From assembly GCA_025331435.1 (NCBI GenBank), contig JAIWNI010000154.1, positions 1 through 46,567 of the forward strand: DNA of 46,567 nucleotides, in the 5' to 3' direction. The notes beneath the pieces were generated by a model. That model worked only from the letters and a program-made list of their open reading frames with translations, searched no databases and was not told the origin of the DNA. Below are positions 9,802-19,545 of the stretch, in pieces (within the stretch, counting starts at the first letter, position 1; every line of letters begins with the position of its first letter). Both the position numbers and the translations under genes were made by a program. Source of the DNA: Choanephora cucurbitarum. Taxonomy: Eukaryota > Mucoromycota > Mucoromycetes > Mucorales > Choanephoraceae.

Positions 9802-12634
9802 ATGCATTTGAAATTCGTTGCTCTCTCTGTAGCAGCCAGCTTTGTTGCTGTTCAAGCTGTTGCAGTTGATAGATACCATAATGGCCAAAGCCATCCATAC
9901 CATCATCACAAGAGCCACGGTTCTTTTGAAGGTAGGACACGATTCATGCAACCCTTCTTTTTTTATATCTTAATCCTTTTTTCCTCTTTATAGAAACTTC
10001 ACCCGACCCAAACTTGCTTCCGGATACCGACTTCCAATGTCCTAACTATCAATTCAAATGTCCTCCTTGCTCCAGCAATGAAGAATGTGTTTACCCTAAC
10101 AGCGGTGGCTGTTTGGGTGCAGGTATCCCTGTGTGTAAACCAAAGAACTGTAGTGTGATGTGTCTCACCAAGCAAGTTCCTTGGTAAGTTTACTTTAAAC
10201 CATCTTATGCTTGTCGATTTACCCCTAATGTTTTTTTTTCCTATAGTGATGAACGTTGTCCATTCACCTGTCAATACAAGGGTCCTGCCTGTTGTCCTTT
10301 CTCTGGTGAGCCTGTCTGTGCTCCTAAATGTAACACATTCGCCCGTTGTGCTCACACACCTTGTCCTGCCGACTGTCCTAACGACTGTTACTACCCCGAT
10401 GCAGACTTCTGTTGTCCCACAAGTGGTGTTGCCAAATGTAACAACCCAAACATCGGCTTACCCCCAGTCCGCACTGTTACCAAAACCCTCACCACCACAG
10501 TCAACAGCAACATCCCTACTGTCCTCACAACCACCATCGTTGACCCTAATCCCAGACCTGCTGTCACTGTAACTGCACCTCCCTCAGTGACTCCTTATTC
10601 ACTCCACTTCACCTCTGCTGAGGGCGATACCCAAATCTCCACCTTGCGTCATGACTTCCATGTCACTGTAGCCATTGACGGTGCCGAGACTTACGAAAGC
10701 TTTGAAGCCGGTTCTGCCTCTGCCTTTAAGAACGGTTATGGCTACCCTGGCGATTTCAATGATGATGTTGTCACCAAGACCGTTGTCGACAGCACCACCA
10801 CTGTCACTGCTCATGTTGCCCCCGTTGCCTTTGTTGCCAGTGCTACTCAATCTGCCTCTGAAGCCGCTAGCGAAGAGGATGAAGAGGACAAGGATGAAGA
10901 TAAGGATGATGATAAGGATGAAGATAAGGATGAAGACAAGGAAGACAAGGAAGATAAGGAAGAGGATGATGAAGAAGAGGAAGACATGGACATGGAAGAC
11001 AAGAAGTATGGTAAGAAGATCCATAAGCGTGGATTCCACTGGGACGACCACAAATACAAGCATAAGCATGAGAACAACCATGATTATACCGTCACTCGTG
11101 ATATTTATGCTATCTCTGTCGTCACAAGCGAACGCACCAACATCATCCTCAGCAACATCCCATACACTCTCACTGCTACCCAAACCGAAACCGAAACTGA
11201 AGTAGCTACTGAAGTGATCGAAAATACCGTTGTCAACACAGTCTACAGCGAAGTTGTCAGCTTTGCTCCTTTCTTGATCACTCGATCTGAAACCTTCTTC
11301 AGAACTGCCACAACCACCACTGTTGCCACTGAAACTGAGACTGAAGTCGCCACCGAAACCGAAACAGCCACAGTGACTGAAATCAATGCCATCACAAACT
11401 CAGTGACTCTTTTGGACACTGTCTTTGTCACCTTTGATGAAACCACCACAGCTACCGCCACCACTACCGCTACTCAAATCCAAGTCACACCTGTACTTGT
11501 CCCTGTCCCCACTGTTGAGACTGCTACCGTTCAAGTGCCTGCTACCACTGTTGTCTCTACCGTAACCACACCCGTCACTGCTACCACCACCACCTTCACT
11601 TTGATGGCTACCTCTTTACACACCATGTATCCCAAGAAGTACCACAAGGACTACAAGCATGGTTACGATAGCCATGATGCTATGATGGATGACTATGAAG
11701 AAGACAAGCACAACAGTCACTACAGCCATGATGATTTCGACAAGGACGACTATCAAAGCGATTACGAAAATCTTGACAAACTCGATCTTGACAAGTCTGA
11801 TGATTTCGGAAGCTATGAGATGAAGGATGAACACTACGGAAGCCACAGTGCTGAACAAGGTTTCGATGTAGATGGTCATGATGACTTTGGTTATGACTTC
11901 AAGTCTGAAGACAAGCATGACTTTGATGATTTAGATGCTGACTTTGGTGTTGATGCTAACTTTGGCTTTGATGCTAACAAGGACAAGGGATACTCTCACT
12001 CTGACTCTCACTATGACTCCCACTCTGACTCTCACTCTCACTCTCATGGCTCTCAACCTGCTCATTGTCCTCAAGCTATTCCATGGTAAAAAAAATCTTT
12101 CCTTTTCTATTTCTTTTCTTTAACTCCTTCTATAGTCCTCGCGAATGTCCCAATGAATGTGTTTATGCTATGGAAAATGAATGTCCTTTCTCAACTCAAC
12201 CTCGATGCAGAGGAAGGTAAGAAACAATGACATTATTTTATATATAGATATACAGTTTTCACTTAAATCTATATATCGATAGTCAACCTGTTGCTCCCGC
12301 TACTACCCCTGCTGGTATTGCCGTTGGTGAACCTTATCCTGGTGCTGGTGTTGATCCTATTGCTGCTATTGTTGAAGCTATTTCAGACTTTGCTCACAGT
12401 CTTAACGTTGCTACCACAACTGCTGCTGGACATATTGGCGGTGGTGTTGCATGCCCTGCCATCATTATACCATGGTAAGGAAAAAAATGATTCCCATTTC
12501 AAGTGATCAATGAATTTAACTTGATTATTTTATCCATTAGCCCCCAATGTGCTCAAGGCTCTACATGTTACAGACCTACCACTGGTGACTGTCCTAACAC
12601 AAACCAACCTACTTGTGTTCCTACAGGTTTATAA
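9802..12634 (+). CDS. Large secreted Cys-rich, acidic and Thr-rich surface protein
   Basis: Predicted 841 residues. Exons 9802-9931, 9994-10183, 10247-12085, 12136-12216, 12283-12474 and 12541-12634. An N-terminal signal peptide (MHLKFVALSVAASFVAVQA) is followed by a His-rich stretch. Cys-rich modules of the form CP..C..C.Y...ECP....RC occupy about residues 50-160 and return in the last three exons. The long exon 3 holds Thr/Val-rich segments (TETETEVATE), a highly acidic Asp/Glu/Lys block (about 10873-10995), and Asp/His/Ser-rich repeats (HSDSHYDSHSDSHSHSH; about 11629-12055). I see no catalytic domain and no clear C-terminal GPI or membrane signal. A cell-wall or metal-binding surface role is inferred from composition only. 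Three introns interrupt a Cys codon right after Pro (see findings). Confidence 0.8.
10873..10995 (+). repeat. Acidic low-complexity coding tract
   Basis: Degenerate GAT/GAA/AAG hexamer-like repetition encodes Asp/Glu/Lys blocks (EDKDEDKDDDKDEDK and so on). The long antisense open frames here are by-products of this repetition, not genes. Confidence 0.85.
11935..12055 (+). repeat. Asp/Phe/Gly then His/Ser/Asp coding repeats
   Basis: Short imperfect repeats: DADFG, DANFG, DANKDKG, followed by runs of HSDS/HSHS from CACTCTGACTCT units. They form the 3' end of the long exon of the secreted protein and are candidate metal-binding or flexible spacer sequence. Confidence 0.75.
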
Positions 12635-13745
12635 AGTTATTTCCATATGACTTTTATATTTATTTATATTCCTCTTTTCTTTATATAAAAATATATATCA
12701 ACATCATTTCAGGGTAATAGATTGGTAGCTTTATGTTTGTTAGTGTTTTTTGGCATCCCTCTCCTTTTTCCGCTTTTTAGTTTACCCAGATCAGGTAGCT
12801 TGAAGTTCAACCTCAAGTCCTCTTTCAAACATGAATATGTTTACACAAATGTAAGAAAGTAAAAAGAGAAATGATCATGCTGTATATCAATTGACACTGT
12901 ATAAGATACCTAAATTCGTCCTTCAATCTGATTGCTCTACTAAGATTGTATTCCAAGTAATGCTTTGCCTATCAATTTCCATTTTTGTGTTTCTAAATCA
13001 TCGCATTAGACTCTTAAAGTTTTTATCCGGCATTACCATTACGGATACAGTCAAGGGAATCAATTCCTCATTAATTTTTTTGGGGTCACACATAAATAAG
13101 CTTTAACAATAGCTAGATAAACGTCTAGAATTGCTAATAGCTAACAAAAACCTCTTCTAAATTTGAGTGTCTATAAATGACCAAGTGCTTTACGACTTTG
13201 TAGATCTGCTTATTTGAATTGACCCTATTCCTTTTTATACAATGAAGAACCACTTGCATTATGCGAGAACAGAGGAAAAGAAAGGAATGGAAATGGGTAG
13301 ATTTAAAAATTGGGCTTCGAGACTAAAGAATGTAAAGTTAGTTCATTTCATCCATGAGACGCTAATCAACTTAAGTTTGCTGATACGGTAACTTTCGTCA
13401 ATAGTCTATCTCAAGATCACAAGCTAAATAACTCTCCTGGATTGCGCAGTTGTGTAACTGGCTTGGCAGTGTTCAATTTCTATTCATCTAAATGTTTTCT
13501 TACCAATACGATTTCTAATAGATTTCTTCAAGTGTCTTTCTCAACGTGCAATCTATTTCCTGGATTCGTGTAACAATTCCTGTTTGCTTTTGAATCAGCA
13601 CAACAATGTAACGCATTAATTTAAATAAATCAAGGTGAAGACTAGATAAAAAGGAGAAAAAGTAAACTTCTGTCAATTATAAATATAAAGAGACATAGCC
13701 TGTCAAAACATAAAAAAATATCTTTCTTTACTCTCATTCAAACAA
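12635..13745. other. Gene-free interval with chitosanase promoter at its 3' end
   Basis: No coding or RNA gene seen. Near the end, a TATA-like TATAAATATAAAG at about 13678-13690 lies roughly 56-68 bp upstream of the chitosanase ATG and is a good core-promoter candidate. Confidence 0.5.
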
Positions 13746-15054
13746 ATGGTTCGATTTTTTCTGCTGTCCCTTACGTTTGTTTTAGGCACTTTGGCTTTGC
13801 CTTCAAAGCGTGATGGTGACGGTGACACATACTGTCGAGGCGAATTCGAAGCAACAGATGCTATTTGCAAAAAGTTCAATTTCATAACTAATGTAATGAA
13901 TTAAGGGTTCCGAACAATTTCGATTTCTTTTTTAACAGTTCAATTAGGGCACGGAAAGTGATTGTATCTCTCCAAAAAATGGTACTACTTTTTACAGTCT
14001 AAAGAGTCTACCCAAGGCGCCAGCACTGGCTGAGAACACAATTAAGATAGCAAGCATGATTACAAATGTGTTCGAAGATGGTACACCCAATTTCTCTTAT
14101 GCGTAAGTTTCTAATGTAATTCTCTTATCAAGTTAAAAAGACTAACAGACAAATGGCTCTTTTTTAGCTATTGTGAAAATATAAAGGATTCCAGAGGTTA
14201 TACTGCAGGCTATGCTGGATTCACAGTAAGTTGCTTGTTTTTGATCGCAAGCAAGCCTATTTACTTATTCCTGCTTTTATTAGACTGCAACAGGGGATGC
14301 CGAAATTGTTATTCAACAATACATCGTTAACAGTCCTCTCAATTTGCTCTTACCCTACCTTCCCCGTATTAAACAGATTGGTCTACTACCACAATGCGAT
14401 CGTAGAAGTCGAGGTACTGTTCTTGGCCTCATCAACTATTGTGTTGCCTGGAAGCATGAAGCTTGCCGCTCAAACAACAAGTTTTCTAAAATGCAACTGT
14501 ATTGGGTCTATAAAAACTACATGATTCCTAGCGCGCGTTATGCTGCACAGAGTAATGTCACATCACCTCTTGGTCAAGCTATATTCTATGGTAAATAAAA
14601 ATTAACCCTGAAAAATACCTTTGCTAACCTATTTCGATTAGATACCATCATTCAACATGGATACCAATATGTTGAACCAGACATCAATATTGTTCGTATA
14701 TTGACGCTGACTGGTCCTCGCTTGAAAGACGAATCTGAAAAAGACTTCTTGACCCGTTTCTTGACCACCCGACGTCAATTGCAATGTTGCTATCCGTAAG
14801 TGATTCCATGATCATTTAGTACATGACCTAACACATAATTCTGTAGTGATGATGTTTGGCCGGATAGTTCATCTCGTACCTACGATCTTCAAAACTTAGT
14901 GAACCAATACGATCGGTACAAGGACTTACAAGCACCCATTACACTTGAAGCTTTTGGCGTGAACATTACCGGCGATTCTAATCTTCTTCGAGATGAGAAG
15001 CATTGTGGAAAAGGAAAATATACCATCTTCAGTTTACCTTGGGACTTGATCTAA
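13746..15054 (+). CDS. Secreted chitosanase, glycoside hydrolase family 46
   Basis: Predicted 342 residues that hydrolyse beta-1,4-glucosamine linkages in chitosan. Exons 13746-13892, 13948-14102, 14168-14225, 14284-14590, 14642-14795 and 14847-15054; phases agree. An N-terminal signal peptide (MVRFFLLSLTFVLGTLALP) ends near a KR dibasic site, a possible pro-region junction. The GH46 catalytic stretch is visible: E92 in VFEDGTPNFSYAYCENI (equivalent to the Streptomyces N174 general acid E22) and D108 in KDSRGYTAGYAGF (equivalent to D40), followed by ATGD. The E-to-D spacing is two residues shorter than in N174. The rest (LLPQCDRRSRGTVLGLINYC, ARYAAQSNVTSPLGQAIFYD, TRRQLQCCYPDDVW) fits the family. 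A TATA-like element precedes it and AATAAA lies at 15073-15078. Likely roles are wall remodelling or chitosan use. Confidence 0.88.
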
Positions 15055-17436
15055 CATCATTGCTATGTTATCAATAAATCTTTTTGTATGTGTTACATAA
15101 GTTGTATCTTGTACTAACAAGAATTAAAACTATTCAATCCTTTAAACATTTAATAAAATAAATGCTAATAAAGATAAAATCAAATAACATAAAAGGTTGC
15201 TATAAAGTGAATGGATTTTCTTTGAAAAGATGCCATATGTTGTTACATTTTGGTTCTTGACCATTGAAAAAGAAATGGTTTGTTGAACTAGTCAATAATT
15301 GAGACAAGAGCTACTAAAAATAAACAAAGAATAAAGGTTATTGTAGTACACTACAATCCTGAATGATGCTCACTATGAACTATATAGTTTGAAATAATAG
15401 TCTGTGAAATGAGACCATAAACAGCATGGCATTGACTTTTAGAGTTTCATACTTCTCGCAGGTTGCATTTGTATGAGTCAGATACTTAGAGGTACTAATG
15501 TCAAGATTGATTTGTTTGAACGAAATCACTGAGACCAAAGATAAAAAATGATATTAAACTTACACCAACCATACAGCCAGTTGTCTTTTCATTATCAGCA
15601 TGAAGCTTCTAAAATTTTAAGTTGCTTTTATGATTGCAGTGATTCGAAACTGAAACTAGTAACCGTTCTTTCTATATTTTCTCCTAGTGTTATCGATTTC
15701 AATAATCCAAAAAGTTGGGCTAGAAAGCAAGCAAAGAGAAGAGAGAGATGATAATATCAGATCTCTTCCAGATTAACTTTATTCCAAACTCTTGATCTGT
15801 TTGTAAGAGAACAAAGGGCTAAAGGGAATAAAGACTTTAAAACAAAATAAGGAAATAATTTGTCTCCAAGGAAGCAAGCATACTTGGAGAGACTATTGAC
15901 TACTGAAAAAAAAACAACGAAAGCGCTTGATTAGTGCTTTCAGAGAGATTGTCTTCATCTTATCTATGGACAAATTAGGTTATTTCGGACTCTCCTGCCC
16001 TTTAGTTTGTTGACTCTAGTTCGATAGCATGCAGTCTTATATTTATGTTATACGAGGTGAAGAGTGCCAGTTGCTTTTAGATATCAACATGTCAGTCGTC
16101 ACTAAAATGAAAAAGAGTTATTGTTACAGCAGATAGAGTTTAAGTGCTTCAAAGCAGCATTATGGATTTTTATAACTTGAATGTACTACAAGATTTATCA
16201 GTGTACCCAAAAAAGGATGCAGGGACAGGGTTAACTTGGATGGCTTGATCGCACAAGATCTTGTTGTTTTTACGGGCGATAAAGAGAACCAAGCATTAAA
16301 CCTGGTCATTGTGTTACCTGACAACTTTGAGATCTGTACAACATAATTCATATGAAATTTGAAGACCATCCAAAGAAGACTTTTTGGAAAAATGATTCAT
16401 TCGCTTTCATAATCACTAACATCAAAATGGCGATACATCTCTTTCAAGTTGATAACTAAAGTTCGGCCAGAAAAAATAGGAGCTTTAACTATTTTGTATC
16501 GTCATCCCCAAACATGTTTATACACGCAGCAACCAACAAAAATTCAAAGAAGTGAACAATATCAGCATTCCCTTTTCGCACTGTTTTAGCCTTTATAGCT
16601 CCATTTTGGCTTCCGGGTATACGAAATAGAAGTGCTAATATCATTCACTTCCCTAACTTTTATCAATGATATAGTTTACTACCGGCTTGTAAACCTAATT
16701 TAACGCATTATTGCTTTGTTCTCTGATTGAATCAGGCAGAATATAGTTGCGAATGACTATACTACAAACTGTTAAGAGTAATGCAATATTTGGTGTCCAA
16801 AGGTTGTCTTTAATACATTTCTATTGCAGACATATGAGTAAGTCGAGCAGAGGGTAAGAGACGGCTTATTCCAAAAAAAAAGACATTCATCGTTTAATAC
16901 CTCAACTTCATCAAGTTGATAGGCGATGAACTGAGTTGTATTGCAACTAAAATACTAATGTTACCCATAAGAAGACTACCTTAAGCTTTATTACTTCCTC
17001 GTCTTTTGCAATAACTGATGTTCGGTCCAGTCAAATACGCGTCAAAGAGAAGAATGTCTGTTGCCTGTTTGTTGGATTGTTACAGTAAGGTTTATCTCAA
17101 CATAATTTCCCTATACAGCAAGCTCAAGAAAAGTGTCTTGCGATCAAGACTTGATGATGATAAGAAGTTGGAGCAAGTTTCTATGTCTTTGCTATAAAGT
17201 AACGAAGATGCAAATATCAACTAAAGATATTCGTTTGTCGTAGTTGACTCTATCTAAATATCTATACATTCATGCAAGACATATTCACCCTCTACTCCAC
17301 TCATTTTGTCTTTCTTGAACTGAATAAGCCACAACTAAGTCCGACATATACAGCTGTTAGTCCCCCCCTCCTCCTCTGCCTAAAAGAAAAAAAATCCCTG
17401 CTTTAATTCTTATACTTTTTTTTTAATATCAAAGCA
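15055..17436. other. 2.4-kb gene-free interval
   Basis: AT-rich sequence without a gene I can support. One 67-codon open frame (15548-15751, +) has no recognisable motif. Around 16160-16350 two adjacent frames on the + strand stay open for 25-40 codons each but do not join by any splice site, so a decayed coding remnant is only a guess. Confidence 0.5.
15073..15078 (+). terminator. Candidate polyadenylation signal of the chitosanase gene
   Basis: AATAAA lies about 20 nt after the TAA stop, followed by T- and GT-rich sequence as expected for a 3' end. Confidence 0.55.
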
Positions 17437-17966
17437 ATGTCAGCCTTGGCCAGTAAAGTTTTGCCTAGAACCAACAATGGTACAGGTGCCTTTGTGCTTC
17501 AATGTCGCAAAATGGTCTTTAATTACTGTGAGAAGTGGGGTAGTAACAAAGGCATGATGTAAGTACTTCAAATAGTGCTTACTTTGTGTGCATGACTAAC
17601 GAAATAAGCTTTTCTCTAGTGATTACATTAAGAAAGATCTCGTTGAATTTGCCAAAGCACACCCTCAGATCGAAATCGTAGTTCAACCTAGACCTGCTCA
17701 TCATCCTGTCATTCGTGGATATTACTGTAAGTTACTTTAACTCTATAAGCAACAATGTGATTGACAACTTTATGTCAGTAAACGGTCGTGATAAAGTCAT
17801 TTGTACACGCAACTTAACGCCAGGACAGATCAACACTAAAGTTCAATTGTTGAAGGATGCCAGTGGAGAGAAGTTAAAGAATTTGACCAAGAAGCCAGTC
17901 ATCTCCACTACTGAAAGTGTTCGTGGTATTTGGTCACCATTCAACTCCAACCCTCACACTATTTAA
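17437..17966 (+). CDS. MRPL51: Mitochondrial large-subunit ribosomal protein mL43 (MRPL51/MRPL43 family)
   Basis: Predicted 138 residues, complete. Exons 17437-17558, 17620-17726 and 17779-17966. The thioredoxin-like L51/S25/CI-B8 domain is recognisable: [63 protein letters not shown], ending in SVRGIWSPF. The split codon in YYLNGRDK is restored by joining T to TA, supporting the second splice junction. It is expected in the mitochondrial 54S subunit. The 3' end converges with the SOD-like gene 112 bp away. Confidence 0.9.
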
Positions 17967-18078
17967 TATCCACCCTTACACACGCCTTTGTATAAAAATG
18001 AAAAATATGTTCTATTGAATTCGCCATTTATTTTTATATCTGTATATGAAGAAAGAAGGGGGGTATGTTGATTTCTTT

Positions 18079-18570
18079 TTAGTTTGAATTCTTCTTGAGT
18101 CGAACACAAGCTAGATCACGACGACCATCTGATAATACCCAAGGGAGACCCATTACTCCATCTGTGCCCGTCAAATGAACCAAATCTAGCTTTTCTTGAA
18201 TGGGGACAGTACCACCAGTACTGAGGCCCAATAGATTTTCGAAATCATGTTCGACCACTACTTTACCCAACTTTTTACAGTTAGGACCATCGTAGAATTT
18301 AAAAAGATAGTGTTGACCTGGTGAAAGACCCTTTTGGAATGCGCCTGTAGCAACAGTATCACCCGTACTATCTTGTACAAAATGGAATTCACCTATAATG
18401 TTTGGTCCAGTGAATTCAGCAATAGCCACAGCTGAATAATAGTCTTGACCCAGCAAGTCGCCACTCGACAATTCAGCAGACTCCATGACATCTTCTTTGA
18501 GCTCGACATTCTTCAACTCAGTGTAAGCTACGACCAAACCGAGTAAGAATGGTATACATGTCCACTTCAT
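18079..18570 (-). CDS. Secreted Cu/Zn-SOD-fold protein lacking metal ligands
   Basis: Intronless, 163 residues, with signal peptide MKWTCIPFLLGLVVAYT. The remainder follows the order of the Cu/Zn superoxide dismutase fold: AVAIAEFTGPNIIGEFHFVQ (strand pair), VATGAFQKGLSPGQHYLFKFYD (matching the GLxPGxHGFHxH stretch), LDLVHLTGTDGVMGLPWVLSD (matching the late SLxGxxSIIGRxxVVH stretch) and RRDLACVRL at the end. Where SOD has the HxH copper ligands this protein has FKF, and the zinc-loop histidines and the late copper histidine are absent. It should therefore not be an active SOD. A structural, ligand-binding or decoy role is possible. The assignment is by fold pattern, so confidence is moderate. 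Confidence 0.68.
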   Translation of the reverse strand: MKWTCIPFLLGLVVAYTELKNVELKEDVMESAELSSGDLLGQDYYSAVAIAEFTGPNIIGEFHFVQDSTGDTVATGAFQKGLSPGQHYLFKFYDGPNCKKLGKVVVEHDFENLLGLSTGGTVPIQEKLDLVHLTGTDGVMGLPWVLSDGRRDLACVRLKKNSN

Positions 18571-18951
18571 TTTTAGAGAAAGATAAAGAAAAAAGAGAAA
18601 ATAAGGTACAACAAATATGTCTCTTTTCTTTCTTTTTCTCTGCGGAAATTATTTTGAAATATTCAGACAACTTGGTTCAAAATCAAAATAGCTTAAAGCA
18701 GACTATCTTGTAGGTCTTTGTCCAATTGGAATGAAGTATATAGTTTATAAGAGAAGCAGTGACTGATTAGAGCACTTATTTTGTTCATGCAAAGTTTTGG
18801 CATTCCGGTGACAAACAAAAAAAAAACTCAAAAAAAAAGAAGATTCTCTATGGTTTTGATTAAGCATGTCTTTTCTTGGTAGAGGAAAACACAACCTATA
18901 GATTCAGTTTATTCCCTAGCAAAACTCTGGCTGACTTCACTTTATTGATGT
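18571..18951. other. Upstream region of the SOD-like gene
   Basis: A 381-bp AT-rich gap between the TRAPPC4 stop and the SOD-like start, both on the minus strand, with A-runs near 18820-18840. No additional gene seen. Confidence 0.5.
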
Positions 18952-19479
18952 TTAGTTAACTCCTTGTGCATGAATAAACTTTAGTAGTGATTGATCGAAT
19001 TGATCTGAGCGAATAGGCATTTCTGGTGTATGGAAGGGATTCTTCATGACAAAATCACTATACATGTCATAAATCTTTTTCATATAAGCATCTACACTAT
19101 TTAACTGAGGTGCAGTCATCAATAAGAATTTGGTGCCTGAAAAAAGAAACTATAAGCATTGCTATTCTATACTAGCCATAAACAAACGAATTTACCTGTG
19201 AGTGTTTGATGACAATAGAGTTTGAAGTTTTCTGCTTCTAACATCTCTATACCTGATGAGTTGTGAACAGGTGAGATCTTTGAGGTGATGGCATGGACAC
19301 TAGATGGACATGAGTCAACTTGATTGTGGTTACACTTTTTCTCAAACACTTTACCCATGAAATGTACCAGCTAAAACAAGATACTCATTACTCGAGAGTT
19401 TCTCTAGTTGATTGGTAAAGTCTTTTTGATATACAAGACCACCTGCTTTGTTAATAATATAAAGTGAATAAATCATCAT
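18952..19479 (-). CDS. TRS23: TRAPP complex core subunit TRAPPC4/Trs23 (sybindin)
   Basis: Predicted 137 residues. Exons in order 19479-19355, 19299-19196 and 19136-18952. The longin-type sybindin fold is clear: [64 protein letters not shown], and [28 protein letters not shown]. It functions in the TRAPP vesicle-tethering complexes that act as Rab1 exchange factor at the ER-Golgi. There are two consecutive in-frame ATG codons (19479 and 19476), and either may start translation. It lacks the internal insert that makes human TRAPPC4 and yeast Trs23 (219 residues each) longer. The start lies 66 bp from the FANCJ start on the opposite strand. Confidence 0.93.
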
Positions 19480-19545
19480 AAAAAGTAAAGAAAAGTAGAA
19501 AACGAAAAACTCAGTCTATTTCTCTTTCTTTTTCTTTTTTTTCTT
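19480..19545. promoter_or_regulatory. 66-bp bidirectional promoter gap, TRS23/FANCJ
   Basis: Only 66 bp separate two divergent start codons. It is T/C-rich on the FANCJ side (a TTTCTTTT-like tract). Both core promoters and 5' UTRs must lie here or overlap the opposite gene. Confidence 0.6.

Noticed and set aside
10599..11464. Several long antisense and alternative frames under the secreted Cys-rich gene
   Set aside because: They are shadows of the repetitive GAT/GAA/AAG and ACT/GAA codon runs. The spliced sense frame has a signal peptide and Cys modules.
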